Of a stretch of 64,000 bases of DNA, positions 11,103 to 22,857 are shown piece by piece. A program made the position numbers and the translations under genes. Numbering within the stretch: position 1 is the first letter of the stretch; every line of letters starts with the position of its first letter. The stretch comes from Cycas panzhihuaensis (taxonomy: Eukaryota > Cycadophyta): assembly GCA_023213395.1 (NCBI GenBank), contig CM041465.1:215395741-215459740 (forward strand), read 5' to 3'. The notes beneath the pieces are model-generated. The model was given only the letters and a program-made list of their open reading frames with translations. It did no database searches and was not told the origin of the DNA.

Positions 11103-13006
11103 GTGAATTTGTCGTCTCGCAGAGACAACCGTGAGAACGTAGGTATGGCTATGCTGAGTTACATGGAGATGACAACTCAGGAGGATAGGGATATGCTGCA
11201 GAGGTGTGGCCTGTACAAGGCCCTTAAGACACCTCAGTACACGTCGGACCAGAGGTTACTAGTTGACATCGTGTCCCATTGGGACAGGAGGAGACATGTA
11301 TTCCACCTACCATGTGGGGATGTGATGGTCACGCCGAGGGATATCCCATGACATCGGGAGTTCCATGACGGGAGGCCGGTGAGACTAGGGACACCGCCAA
11401 AGACCGAGGCGGATACGTGAGGCTCTATTCTTCACGTGAGCCGATGATGGGATCGAGGGGAGCACCCTCCGAGCCTGATGTCGGGGATTCCTCGAGTGAG
11501 GAAGCTGGTGGTTTTGTGCATTCTGTTCCGGATTTCCCAGAAACAGAACTATCGAGAGGTTCCAGGCGGGTGGATGGATGCAGTTCACCGCTGCGAAGCT
11601 GGCAAGAGGATGGACTAGGTAGCCCTAATAGCGGCGAACCTCGTTGCCCAGCTAGATACTATCAGGACGACTGGCAGAGGTGGTCTATCATACAGCACAC
11701 TGTTACAGTGTTAGTACTTTGACCACTTCACCAAGCGGGCACCAGCAGGGGACCACACCCCATTACTGCAGCAGCCCCGATGGTCCACGGTGTGGCGAGA
11801 CTGAGGGGGACAGAGGACAGGGCCCATGTCCAGAGATCAGTAGAGGCCACATCACTAGACCTCCTCACCCTCCCAGACTACATAGCAGAGCCCTACAGGA
11901 CGGTGAGGTGGGATAGCGACGACAAGGCAGGTGGAGCAGGAGTGCCCGCAGGCGATGATAACAGCGATGATGGAGATAATGGAGATAGCGGGGCCAGCCC
12001 GTCACGACCTGCAGGGGAGGCAGGTCCCTTAGGGACAGCAGGAGGCGCAGAGGGTCCATCTAGAGCCGCCGTAGGAGAGGCAGGACCTTCGGGAGCACAA
12101 GGTGAGGTCAGAGGACCCATGACTAGGGCCCGCAGGCTACGGATCATGATGGGATCCGCAAGGACGAGAGCTAGGCCCACCCCCGTGAGGAGAGAGACCT
12201 AGACAGAGGAGGTGCCAGAGGACGAGGCACCAGCAGCTGGTGGAGAGCCAGGAGGGGAGGATGCCGCGCAACCAGAGGAGCAGGCGGCCACAACAGGTGA
12301 GACTTAACCTTTTCCAGAGTCATTTGGCATCCAGATAGGTATTTGGTTTGATTTGATCATGACATATGGCGAGACATAGACGGACGCATGGCATGTTGCA
12401 TTGGCAGGTACAGTAGAGATCAGGAGACTGGTAGAGGCTGTGGTGAAGGAGATATTCCCTCAGGTGTATACAGAGGGGCAACCGCCCATCCAGGCAGGTG
12501 ATGAGCCTAGAGCGGCAGGAGCCCACAGAGAGGCATTCGCCCCATTGGTGAGAGCGAGGGACATATGGGCTGCAGAGTCCCAAGAGCACGCGACATCCTA
12601 GGGACGACTACAGTAGGAGAGAGATGACGCGAGACGCAAGCGAGATGAGCTGCGAGGATGAGTACAGGCTCTAGAGGCACAGGGTGGTGCAGGTGGAGAT
12701 GAAGAGAGCAGAACCCAGCTAGCAGTGCTCACTGAGCATCTCAGGGGGACAGAGGAGGCACTCTGGGGACAGCGGGATCGTATCCAGGCCAGATACGATC
12801 AGCTAGTAGCACAGATGGTCTCGAGGCCGAGTCAGAGCAGGACGCGTACCCATACAGCGGCGACGACCCCGAGACGTCCGAGAGATGAGGAGAGCGAGGC
12901 AGGTAGCTCCCGGAGGCCCAGGAGGAGCCTCGAAGGCATGTGGTCCCCAGGAGAGGGATCACAGAGACCAGGAGATGGCACCCTAGGAGCGGGGCCACAG
13001 CAGTAG
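11103..13006 (+). pseudogene. G1 antisense gene: plant-mobile-domain-like protein
   Basis: Lies opposite to gag-pol, between integrase and the extra RNase H. An open stretch at 11103-11351 holds HWDRRRHVFHLPCGDVMVTP, the signature of the plant mobile domain (compare the usual HTFHLPxGEMTxT). Further domain sequence, GRGGLSYSTLLQC, is near 11660-11700 and is matched by GRGGFSYSSI in G2 (30710). An acidic/Gly-Ala-rich region follows, then an intron (12297-12407), then a coiled-coil-like charged exon to the stop at 13004-13006. In-frame TAG (12200, 12599, 12614) and TGA (12659) stops all look like decayed CAG/CGA codons. A frame change near 11350-11420 is likely. Antisense PMD frames are known in some Tat/Ogre elements. 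Function unknown; silencing-related roles are speculative. Confidence 0.8.
12297..12407 (+). other. Predicted GT-AG intron in the antisense gene
   Basis: Donor ACAACAG|GTGAG, acceptor TTGGCAG|GTACA, 111 bases. Removing it joins codons in phase 1 (G+GT) and keeps the same frame across both exons: upstream ...EEQAATT, downstream GTVEIRRLVEAVV. The intron is more T-rich than the flanking exons. Confidence 0.65.
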
Positions 13007-13665
13007 GACATGTACATGTATATGGTTTTGACAGGAAAGCATGGGCCTCGAGGGGGTCATATATAGGACCATATGATTGTACCCCCCTGTAAGGACACCG
13101 ACTTCCCAGGATGTATGATGGGACATGATTTTTGATATGTATATATATGCATGGGGTAATTGGAACCCCATTCGGATATGAGATGCTGTGTATGATGTAT
13201 CATATGGATGACATGTATGGTTATTTTACGTTTTGTGAATGTTATGTTGTAGATGTTTTATGTTATGGATAGTTTATGTTATGGACACATGTTTCCTTCT
13301 ATGTATGGCTATACGTCTAACAGGAGCACACATACACATCGTAAGTGGAATGACAGAGAGATGTGAGGTTAGAGGATAGCATGGCATACACGTCTACAGG
13401 AGAGCATAGCGGGATATGCGAAGGAAACGGCGGGTAGGAAAGAGGGGCGACGGTGCCCCCAAGCATCTTCCTGATTGGGGGATGCCCAAGCAAGACGACA
13501 CAAGGGTTCTCGAGGGGACACGGGAACGCAGGTTTCACAGAAGGAACTGAAAAGAAGAAGGAGGATCCATCCTAAATTGCCATTCTACCCGTGGTTGGGA
13601 AGAATGGGGACAACCTAAGATGGTAGTTTAGGCTCATTTCGCAGCGGTAAGGGATCGCCGAGAGA
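13007..13665. other. Spacer between antisense gene 3' end and integrase 3' end
   Basis: Convergent intergenic region of about 0.65 kb. It has TATG-rich simple sequence (13010-13310) and no coding. Terminators for both strands would be expected here, but none is clear. Confidence 0.5.
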
Positions 13666-14750
13666 TCATGCGTAAAACTTCTTAAGGAACATCCCATTAA
13701 CGGCTTTCTCAAATTCGAGCCCTTCCAGGGTGGCTATCCTATAAGCACCATTATCGAGGGATTCGATAATGACGAAAGGACCAACCCATCGGGGTTTGAA
13801 TTTGGTCAAACGGTCATGGAGATATTCAAGCTTGAGGACATAGTCCCCAGGAAACAAAGGGTAGGAACGAAGGTGTTTATCGTGGGCCCTTTGTGAGTGG
13901 GCTTTGGATGCTAGGTTAGCCTGATAGGCGGCTAAGCGTCTCTCATCCAAAGCTTTGAGGTCGAGCAGGCGGGCCTGACGGATCAACTCTTCGTCGATGA
14001 AACCTTGAAGGGAGACTCGCAAGGAAGGAATCTCCACCTCCAACGGGAGTAACGCCTCAGTACCATAGACCAGGGAGAATGGGGTCATTCCTGTGGCAGA
14101 ACGGATAGAGGTGCGATAAGCCCACAAGGCGGAGGGCAACTGAAGGTGCCAATCCTTTTGGGATTGAGCAACGGTCTTTTTGAGAATGCTGACGAGAGTC
14201 TTATTGAAAGACTCCACTTGGCCATTTGCCTGAGGGTAGTAAGAGGAGGAAGTCTTGTGAGAGATTTTGAATTTCTCACAAAGCTCATCCACCTCCTTAT
14301 TACAGAAAGGAGTTCCGTTGTTGGTAATCAGGACGTCCGGAATTCCGAAACGGTAAATGACATGCTGATAAATGAATGTGGCAATCGTTTTGCCAGGAGT
14401 AGTGATCAAATGGATGGCCTCCGCCCATTTGGTGAAATACTCCGTGGCAGTCAAGATGAACTTGTGCTGCGACGACGAAGGTGGGGAGATAGCCCCAATG
14501 AGGTCGAGTCCCCACTGAGCGAAGGGCCATGGCGAAATGATAGGATGCAAGGCCTTGAAGGGCACATGGGAAATGTTGGCATGCTCTTGACATCGCCGAC
14601 ATTTCAAAGCAAAGGCGTGAGCGTCTTTAAAAAGAGACGGCCAAAAATAGCCCATGCGGAGGATCCTCTGAGCCATAGACTAGCCCCCAAAGTGACCTCC
14701 ACAAATGTCGTGGTGGCATTCACGGCATTCGGCCTGGCTAATGCGACGTA
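13666..14750 (-). pseudogene. G1 integrase
   Basis: A long open frame (13666-14676) covers most of integrase. The zinc finger tail KCRRCQEHANISH is followed by the core with WGLDLIGAI (first catalytic Asp), ITNNGTPF (second position, normally ITDNGTPF, so Asp is now Asn) and YYPQANGQVESFNKTL (catalytic Glu present). The C-terminal domain reads KLEYLHDRLTKFKPRWVGPF. It ends at a natural stop at 13666-13668. A stop between the RNase H and integrase parts is visible near 14680. The Asp-to-Asn change should abolish catalysis. Confidence 0.92.
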
Positions 14751-15345
14751 GCGGAGGAGGATCCCGTCGAAGGACCTCTTGTACAATACCTTGTCGATGA
14801 GGAGGTATTGCCTAGCAGAAGTCCGGATGCGAGATCTAACTTTACTACTAGTGTCGTATGATTGCCTGGCGTAAGATACCGCACTATGTCACCGTACCAC
14901 TCATTGTCGATGAGTGGATGGGGAGAAGCTCCCTGAATCGTCAGGATAGACTCATCAGGGAGAGAGTCGTCAACGGGAGTATCAAAGGAGTTAGGGATAG
15001 GGGCATCCGCAAGTTGCTCAGCCACTATCATTCCCTTCTTCGATTTCTGGTTAACGATGTGGAGATCGAATTCTTGGAGTAGGACGGCCCAACGACCAGC
15101 CCTACCCACAACCGAGTGAGTTAGCAGTGCATCGCAAGGGATCGGATCGACGATCACCAGGGTGTTGCCGAGCAAGTAGTGCCTAAACTTCTTGGTCGTA
15201 TGGACCAAGGAGAGGCATTCCTTCTCGGCAGGGGAATAATTAAGCTCAGCAGCCACGAGAGTGCGACTGATGAAATATATAGCTCTTTCAGTTCCTGAGT
15301 CGTCCTCCTCAGCGAGCATAGCGCCTAAGGAAACCAAGCCTGCCT
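14738..15345 (-). pseudogene. G1 gypsy-type RNase H
   Basis: Begins SLGAMLAEEDDSGTERAIYF and continues with FISRTLVAAELNYSPAEKECLSLV and KFRHYLLGNTLVIV, the standard gypsy RNase H after RT. A RAGRWAVLLQEFDL-like segment and NQKSKKGMIVAEQLAD complete the domain. Joined by deletion to RT in a different frame, so it could not be made as part of one polyprotein from this copy. The integrase zinc-finger segment follows. Confidence 0.88.
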
Positions 15346-17004
15346 AGAAACAACTTAATCTTCCATTGAGTTCTAGGTGGCGGTATGTCGAGGATCGGTC
15401 TGACTTTATCAGGGTCGATCTGAATTCCTCGTTTGGATATAAGGAATCCGAGGAGTTTACCCGAAGTAACGGCAAACATGCATTTGAGCGGATTGAGACT
15501 GACGTGATACTCGCGGCATCGTGAGAAGATGGCACGCAAGTCGGAAGGGTGATGGGCTCTCGCGCGGGAGAGACCCATCATATCATCCATGAAGACCTCC
15601 AGCGTGTCGTTGATGAAGTTATGGAAGATAAAATGCATGGCTCTTTGGTAAGTAGCACCTGCATTTTTAAGGCCAAAGGGCATCGCCTTATAGGTGAAGG
15701 TACCCCAAGGAGTAGTGAAGGCCGTCTTATGGCAGTCTTCGGGAGAAATCTGAATTTGGTTATAGCCAGAGAAGCCATCCATTAGGGACATCACTTGATC
15801 CGTGATGCGATCAATGATTTGATCGAGGAAGGGTAATGGGAAATTGTCCTTAGGATAAGCGTTGTTGATGTCTTGAAAGTCGACGCATATACGGATTGCC
15901 CCATTCTTTTTAGCAATGGGAACAATATTGGAGACCCACTTAGGGTAGTCAATAGAAGTAATGAGCCCAGCGTCCAGAAGCTTCTCAACCTCCATTTTGA
16001 CGGCGGCAGATAGCTTCGGGTGAAGGGGACGCCGTCATGCAGTATGTGCCGTGAAGGGTGGTGAGGTTATGAGTGACAATCAAGGGGTCGATTCCCTTCA
16101 TGTCAACATAATCCCACGCGAAAATATCTCGAAACTCTTGGAACAGAAGGGAGTACTCCCTTATCTCATCAGAGAAACATTCCAACCCAACCTTAATGAC
16201 CTTGCCCGGGGCCAAGACTATGTCTTGAGTTGGCCCCATGCACATGGCGTTGCCCTCCTCGAAGTAGAGAGGGGCAAGATCAACAGGAGGAGAAGGAATA
16301 GGAGATGGGATCGGATCAGCGAGCATGGATCCGATTGCGAGGATCTTCCGATGACCAAGCTGGTGGTGACCAGAAGGCAAGTTGGGCGTAAAGCCTGCTA
16401 GATGCTCGAGCAGGGCTTCGTCATCCTCGAAATAATCCACCCCATGGATGACCTTACTTCGAGTAGAAGAAGCACTGGAGGGAGTAGGAGCAACGGGACT
16501 GTGATGACCGTCGGGTTGCTTAACTTCCTCACAGAAATCCAAAGGAAAACCAGAAAGATGCTCCTCGGAAGGAGCGAAAGGCAATTCCTCAAAACCATTA
16601 CCTACGGGGGGTAATGAAAAAGAAGAACTGGTGACAGGTGGGTCAACACGAGCAATGACGTGTGACACGCACGAGGGGCTAGCCTCACCAACGAGAGAGG
16701 TTCTAGATGGGGATCTAGAACAAGGCAGGTGCGACCTACTGGTGCGGAGGAAAGAGACAAGGTGAAGACAATCCTCGTCTTCGTCGAGTGACTCGTCGTC
16801 ACTAAACGAAGCGAGGTACCCGTAACTCTCGACGCCAATAGGGGTGAACCGCATGAGACTAGGGGGAGAAGATACGGGGTCTTCTTCGGATGGGTTAGGT
16901 ATAACAATGGAGCAAGCCGAGGCATGAGTAGATGAACCTTGGTTTGCCGAATTGGCGGAACGGGTTTGTTTGGTAAAAGGGCGTTCGTGGGGAATCACTC
17001 TCAT
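15309..17004 (-). pseudogene. G1 spacer and reverse transcriptase
   Basis: Residues from 17004 to about 16090 form a long acidic/Ser-rich linker typical of Tat elements, then SLLFQEFRDIFAWDYVDMKGI, which precedes RT in gypsy elements. RT proper (about 15995-15345) has KNGAIRICVDFQDINNAYPK, SLMDGFSGYNQI, TPWGTFTYKAMPFGLKNAGA and the catalytic FMDDMM box. The N-terminal boundary needs a frame shift near 15990. At about 15345 the sequence jumps from the thumb (LGRLGFLRRY) straight into RNase H (SLGAMLAEED). The connection domain, about 190 bases in the relative G2, is therefore missing. Confidence 0.9.
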
Positions 17005-17034
17005 CCGTCCGTCATGGATAAATTTAAGTTGTCC

Positions 17035-17559
17035 CTAAAGAGTCGAGCACACAGCTCCCATTTGGTCGAGCCATGGATGACCTAGAAGGAGGTTGTAATC
17101 CAAATCAACGTCGAGGACTACAACGTCGGTAAGAACGGTCTTGCCCTCAAGGGTGAGTGGAATCACGACATATCCCAAAGGGGTCTTCTCGCTACCGTCA
17201 TAACCTTGGCATCGCCAAGGAACGGGTTCCAAGGCGGAGATACCAATCTCTTGCATGACACGCAAGGGCATGGTGTTGACAGAAGAACCGTTGTTGACAA
17301 CAGTCCTTCAAAGAGTGCAATCGGGTGTATCGATAGTGATGGTGAATGGGAAGTTCCACTGACGTTCCCTTTCACCGGCGGGAGGAAGATCCTTAGGATC
17401 AAAGGAAATAACGGGTCCACTACCTTGGGTGACACCCAAAGCGTGGATAGGTGCATCACTTGATCCTAAAGCTTCCAGGAGGAGGGCCCGCTGCTCGGGA
17501 TAACTCCTCAGAGCATCCATCAAGGACATTCCTGCAGCGACCGTATGGAGCTCGTCCAC
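17035..17559 (-). pseudogene. G1 aspartic protease, catalytic Asp changed
   Basis: Upstream LPPAGERERQWNFPFTITI and downstream VVLDVDLDYNLLLGHPWL flank the active site, as in Tat and Athila elements (DLDYNLLLGRPWL type). The active site reads TVVNNGSSVNTMPL. Related elements have VDNGSS, so the catalytic aspartate codon appears changed to asparagine (GAC to AAC, a C-to-T change on the plus strand). One stop precedes it (at 17306-17308). It should be inactive as a protease. Confidence 0.85.
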
Positions 17560-18180
17560 GACGAAGAAAGGCTTACCCTTCCCAGTAGGTTGGGTAAGTG
17601 CCCTTCAGAAATCGTAACGACCCGGGCATATAGGAATAGCCTTGGGGAAGAGAGGGACTTCTGGAGGAAGGGTCTCCGGAAGAGGGTCAGGAGGAGTGGA
17701 AGAACGAGAAGCTCCCGCCGCTTCCTTAGCGGCTTGAGATCGCGTAAGGGCAAAAGTGGGAGTTGCTTCATAATCGGATCACCTTCTTCCCCCTGTTCCG
17801 GGGTCGTGAAGGTGACGGGGTGTGACGGCTAGGAGAACGAGAAGAGGAAGACGAGTTCCGAGCGCCTTTCCCTTTGTCACAGGAAGGACGGGGATCAGGC
17901 GATCTTCCTTGGGTTCGGTTGTTCTTGGTTTGGGTATTGCGATCACATTCCCCGTGTTTAGGGAACAGATCCTTATTAACTGGCTGATCCAAATTAGACC
18001 TTGAGGCTCATTTGGGAGAAGAATCACGTCGAGGGGCATCCCTTGGATGCTGGGCCCTACAACGCGAATCGTCAGGGTAATCCCCATGAATGGAGCACCA
18101 CTTCTTCTCAAGCGGAGGGTCGGACCTCCTCGCTTGAGAGGACTGGGCGTTTCCATTCATGGGAAGAGGGGCTTGGGTAG
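17560..18180 (-). pseudogene. G1 gag C-terminal part with Cys-His motif
   Basis: The minus-strand reading gives a WCSIHGDYPDDSRCRAQH-like Cys-His cluster at about 18060-18110. It is followed by a Ser/Arg/Pro-rich basic tail (SSSSRSPSRHTPSPSRPRNR) near 17770-17860. This is the usual nucleocapsid position between capsid and protease. Frames are interrupted more than once. Confidence 0.65.
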
Positions 18181-20102
18181 TTTGTTGGACTTATTTGTTA
18201 GATGTAGAGGATGAAGGAGCTTGAAGCTTGAGTTCCTTCACCGTACGCTCGAATGAGCGTATAGCTGATGTGAGGGGGTCTAAAGTCCTCTCGGTAGGAT
18301 GAGAGGAAGACCGAGTCGGTTGGGAAGGTTTGGTATCCTTGGTAGGGGGTGGTGCCTCACTGCCAGTGAGGGCTTAAGAGGTTTCTTGAGACCGGCTTGG
18401 ATCTCAATAGCCTCCAACGCCAAATACTTGGCGATCGCGGAGTCACATGTAGTCGCCCCCATCTTGAGGACTTCCACATGAACTTCGGGACGAAGTGCAT
18501 TGATGAAAAGGTCTCGCTTGACTCCTGCAACGTTGCCTTAGTGGAGTGAAGCAAGTCGTGGAATCGCCGCACAAAGTCACAATTCATCTCATCGTGACCT
18601 TGTTTGAGCAAAAGAAGGGATTTCATTCCGCTCTTGAATGGACGAGCTACATCAAAATAGTTGATGAACTCGTCCACCAATTGCTGGAATGAATGGATGG
18701 AATGGGCAGGGAGACGGTAGAACCATTTGAGGGCGTCACCCTACATGGATCATAGGAATAGTTTAATCAAAATATGGTTATAAGCCTAGTAATCGATGCA
18801 TGCCATAGAAAAACTACGGACATGCTCTGCCGGGTCTTGCGACGAAGTTCCATCGAATCTAAGAACTTCAGGGGGATGAGGCGGCAAGTTGGTTCGCAAC
18901 ACCTCAACAGAAAGAGGGGTTGACCTAAAGTCCATGAAGGGGCGTGCCCTTGCCTGAACCGTAGGATCAACGAATGTCGAAGTAGGTAATGCGTAAGGAG
19001 TAGATAGGGGTGGGACACCCATCCCTCCTTGAGGAAGTGCCCCTTGCTGAAAAGAGGTGCGGGGGTAGGTGCCTTGGAAGGGAGTCAGGTTCCCTTGCGA
19101 AGGTGCAATGGATGGAATTGCGTTGGAAGATGGGGAAGAGGGATGTGGAACCGGGTTTTACCCATATGGACCACCCGTAGGTGGAGCGACCCCATATGGG
19201 TGTAGCGGATCCACCCCATAAACGGGAAGACAGCTTCCTCTACCCTACCCCCAAGGTTGAGAAGTATATCCTGGGGGAGCATAGAAGGAAGCACCAACGT
19301 GTTGGGTTTGAGGATGTGCGAGAGCAGATCCCACATGACTAGTGGTTGGAATGCTAGTAGGACCAATAGGCCTACTAGGAGCAGCATGTGCCACATTAGG
19401 GGATGGCACATTGGTTTGACTAGGAACGGGTATGCTAACCTTCAGTTGAGGGAAAGACACCCCATGAGAAGATCCTAAGGCATTAGGACCTTGATGAAGA
19501 ACGGAAGGTGCAACACGTGCCCCCACTTTAGGAATGGGAAACGAGTGGGATGCACGTGTAGGCATGAAGGGATTTGTTGTCGAAGGAAGAGTGGATGAGG
19601 ATGAAGCATGAGGGGGAGGAGCGGAAGAGGAAGAGGCTCCTCCATGAAGGGAATCCTCAAGCCATCCAGGACGCGGTTGCAAGCGTGCCGCGTGGCGACA
19701 CTCGTTGAGAGCTTCAACTACGTCAACAGGAGGAGTCCCTACATACTCGTAAGAGGTAATCGGGACCTCGAACAAAGTAGGTTCCTCGGAATGCTCCTCA
19801 TAAGAGTCACCAACTATGTGGCAAGTCTCAAGAGGAACGGATCCTTCTACAGCATGGGTAGAAGGATGGGCATCGAATGAAAGGTGTTGGTCGTTTAGGT
19901 AATAAAGAGGGTCGTCACCCGCTTGGGTGGACCTGGGAATAGCAGAAGGAAAGGCATGGGTTTCCAAGGTTGAAGTGTGGTAGGTCCAATCAGAAGAGTA
20001 TCCCTCCATAGTCAGATCAGAATCTGACGAAGGAAGAAGGCGATACTCAGGGTCCTCTAACAACGGAGGTAGACCACGAAAGCGACGAGAAAAACGTCGC
20101 AT
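18180..20102 (-). pseudogene. G1 gag
   Basis: Starts at ATG 20102, shortly after the PBS. An N-terminal 285-codon open stretch (to 19245) is rich in Ser/Pro/Ala and low-complexity near residues 150-200. The capsid-like core follows at 18360-19020: a PPEVLRFDGTSSQDPAEHV box, then GDALKWFYRLPAHSI, then EFINYF and FVRRFHDLLHSTK, typical of the Retrotrans_gag domain. In-frame stops TAG, TGA and TAG near 18740-18790 each replace a probable CAG or CGA codon (C-to-T). A frameshift lies near 18480. Inactive copy. Confidence 0.88.
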
Positions 20103-20250
20103 GCAAGGTCAACCGACGAAGTTAGGAAAAGAGAAAGAGCAGTAAAACACACGCGTTGGGGGCTGCCCAACGTGGAGGTCGAGGTAGGTATAAAAAGGAT
20201 CACACGAGAGTAGCGAAACCAACCAAAGAGAGCGAGAACTAGCTCCCTTA

Positions 20251-20275
20251 CTGGCAGTCCCTAGTATGGTCACCA
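20251..20275 (-). other. G1 primer-binding site
   Basis: The minus strand reads TGGTGACCATACTAGGGACT, five bases inside the 5' LTR. It is not the initiator-Met type. It resembles the TGGCGAC...GGGGAC class of primer sites known from Tat/Ogre/Athila elements. Confidence 0.75.
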
Positions 20276-20280
20276 GTGGA

Positions 20281-22857
20281 TGCACTGCTACGGGATAGCT
20301 ACCTAACTGATAGGTGTGGGGGAGAGTGAGTGGTGAAATGATAGAAGGTGGAACCTAAAAGGTGAGTAACTATCACGTAGAGCACCCCGTGCGCCGGAGC
20401 GCGAGTTCGGGATCTGCAATGGAGTATGGCTACTATCAGGTGACCCTTCACCGCTTCGAACAAGGGGTGAAGGTGCGTAGGGCGAACCTGGGTTGACCTA
20501 GGGGCAGGACCCTCCCACCCTTGGGTGGCCAGAAGGGGGAAGAGAAAACCCAAAGGGAAAGAGTCAAGAGTAAGCCTACACAACCTAACCAGGTACACGA
20601 GTGATGCGAAAGGCAAGGCACTTGTGTGGTCAAGGAGAGGAAGGGAAAGGTGGAGAAAGAGACTTCCTACAACCTTTCCTATAGACGGTAAAAATATATA
20701 TAACAAAATAAATGAAATGCAATCAAACACGAAACCAAATTTTCCTCCTTTATCTTCCAATGTGCTAATTACTATAGGAAAAATAAAAGGCGAAAAGGAG
20801 GTAGCAAAGCGGAGCGAAACATGCACCTGGACCGAGGGCATGTGTGATGAAGAAGCCTTCTCGAGGAGCACCAAACTGTTCCACGCGGCGCGTTAGATGC
20901 AAGTTGTTACGGCGGGTAGAAAAGAGGGGCTTCCTTACCTTCCCCGAAAAATCAAATGCTATGCCAAGAAAGAAAGGAAGCACCAACTAATAAGTGAAAC
21001 AACATCAAAATATAATGAATACACAAGTACTTCCCGGTAACGGGACTAACGGGCGATATCCTCCGCGCTCCCCGAATACCTGCAAGCAAAGGCGGTCTCT
21101 CCCTTCCCGAAGGAAGAACACTAACATGTAACACAAAATTCTAACAATATATGCCTAAATAACATAACGAGAATCTGAATATACATGCGTTGGTGCTAAT
21201 CAAACAATGAAAGTACCAAAAGAAAGTGACCAAGGTGAAAGTAAATGATCGGTAAGCCTCGGAGTGGCTTACCTCCCGCAAATGATGCCCTAACCTCCCC
21301 TCAAGAGCCATGAGGCAGCGAGGATAAAGTCAAGAGAAAGGGCTGGAAAATGGCAGTAACAAAGGGCAAGGAGAGGCCCAAGAAAACCCACGGCGAACCG
21401 GGATGCTATGAGGAGCAAGCCGGGCGACCAAGAAGAAAGGTGAAGCAAAAAACCAGCGGTTGGGACTTATGAGTGATGCCCAAACCTGAGAAAAAGGCCC
21501 CAAATCAACTGCAGGATGTTGGTTTGGGCGACCAAAAGGAAGCCTTCAAACCCTTGTTTGCAAGCCAAGGGCAGCACGGGGCGAGAGGGAGGCTTTGGAG
21601 GGCTTAGAGCCGCTTAGGGAGCGTGGAAGGTGGTACGGAATCCACCCAGCTCCTCTCCAAAACCTATGCCACCCCTCAACGCCGCTGCCTTGAGCAGCAA
21701 ATGTAGGTAAGAAGCACAAAAAGAGTGGTATAGCAGCCCACAAAAGGAAGGAAAACTAACTTACAAGATCAAGCAAAGAGCAAGCTAGGCTGAGCATGAA
21801 TATCACAAAAAAATAATGTAAAACCAAGAGTACCTGAGTAGGGGAGGCAAGGGGTCTACCTCAGCCAAAGAACAGCGAAGAGGGGCTGAGAAATCAGCCC
21901 AGATCTGAAGCACAGCAGGTTTGAGACCCTGCTAAGGAGATGTAAGAGGAAGCACCTGCACTCGGGAGCACTTACGGACTGCTTGAGCAAAGATCATCTG
22001 GGAAACACTCCAAAGAGGCCCTCTCCAAGGTGTTTGAGGGTCAGGAGAATGTCTCACCACCAAAGGAGAGCAGGTCTTGAGGGAGGGTGTCAGTCCAAGA
22101 GTGAGTAGAACAGCAGAGAACAGTAGAGCAAAATGATGTTTCCTTGAGAGCAACTCCAAAAGTGAGCAAAAAGAATCCTTGAAAATGAGCCAAAAAGGGC
22201 TTAAGTACTCAAACAAAACCCTAAAGCGGGCGATTAGAGCACAACTGGAAGAGAAATAAGGCACGAGCCACGTGGTAGTTTCGCAACAAATGTGAAATTG
22301 CCACGGCAGATTTTTAAAAACAACCTGAGATAGTCATACCGCCGCGAATTTCGCGGTACCGTGAATATTCAGGCGGTATCGCGAAAATTCTGGCGGTACA
22401 CAGATGGAGCCAAAAATGGGGCCCACCAGCCAGTCTAGACTGGGGGCGAATGACAGAAAGGGCAAAAAGGGGATTAGAACACCTACCCGGGGGTACACAA
22501 GCCAACAAACGGGTCCAAGGGAGCAAAAATAGGGCTCAAGTGGGGTGGCAAGTTAACCAGACGATGATGAGTCATCACACGGGCAGAGGTGGCGCAAACC
22601 TAGTGGATCCTGGAGCGAGGAGGGCAGATGCGAGAAGTAATATAGTCACCAGGGTGCCACACTCGCTGGGAGTGTGCCCCTGCTATAGTCGTCATAGGCT
22701 AAAAATAAGTATGGACAACGGCAAGGTCACCCACGAGCCACATACATGCTGACATGTAATCAAATACTCATCAAAAGAAAGAGATGGCAATGCGGAAAAC
22801 ATACCTGCACTTACCTGAGTCGGTGATTCTGTATCCATTCCCGGAAGCTAGGAAACA
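20281..22857 (-). repeat. 5' LTR of G1 (2.58 kb)
   Basis: The plus strand runs from TGCACTGCTACGG to AGGAAACA. Relative to the 3' LTR it has a short extra stretch near 22762-22813. A GC-rich palindromic motif lies near 22341-22400 (CCGCGAATTTCGCGG and repeats of GCGGTA). Confidence 0.9.

Larger units (their letters stand above)
6552..22857 (-). mobile_element. Young Tat-lineage Ty3/gypsy element G1, 16.3 kb
   Basis: Two long LTRs (6552-9092 and 20281-22857), a PBS, a PPT and a near-perfect target duplication (ATTTC 6547-6551, GTTTC 22858-22862) in the G2 LTR. It is much richer in G+C than its surroundings. In a sampled stretch of about 140 bases the two LTRs differ at three sites, all CG to CA changes, so it is the youngest large insertion here. 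Gene order on the minus strand: gag, protease, RT, RNase H, integrase, then an opposite-strand gene, then a second RNase H. Stops and a pol deletion make it non-autonomous. Confidence 0.93.
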
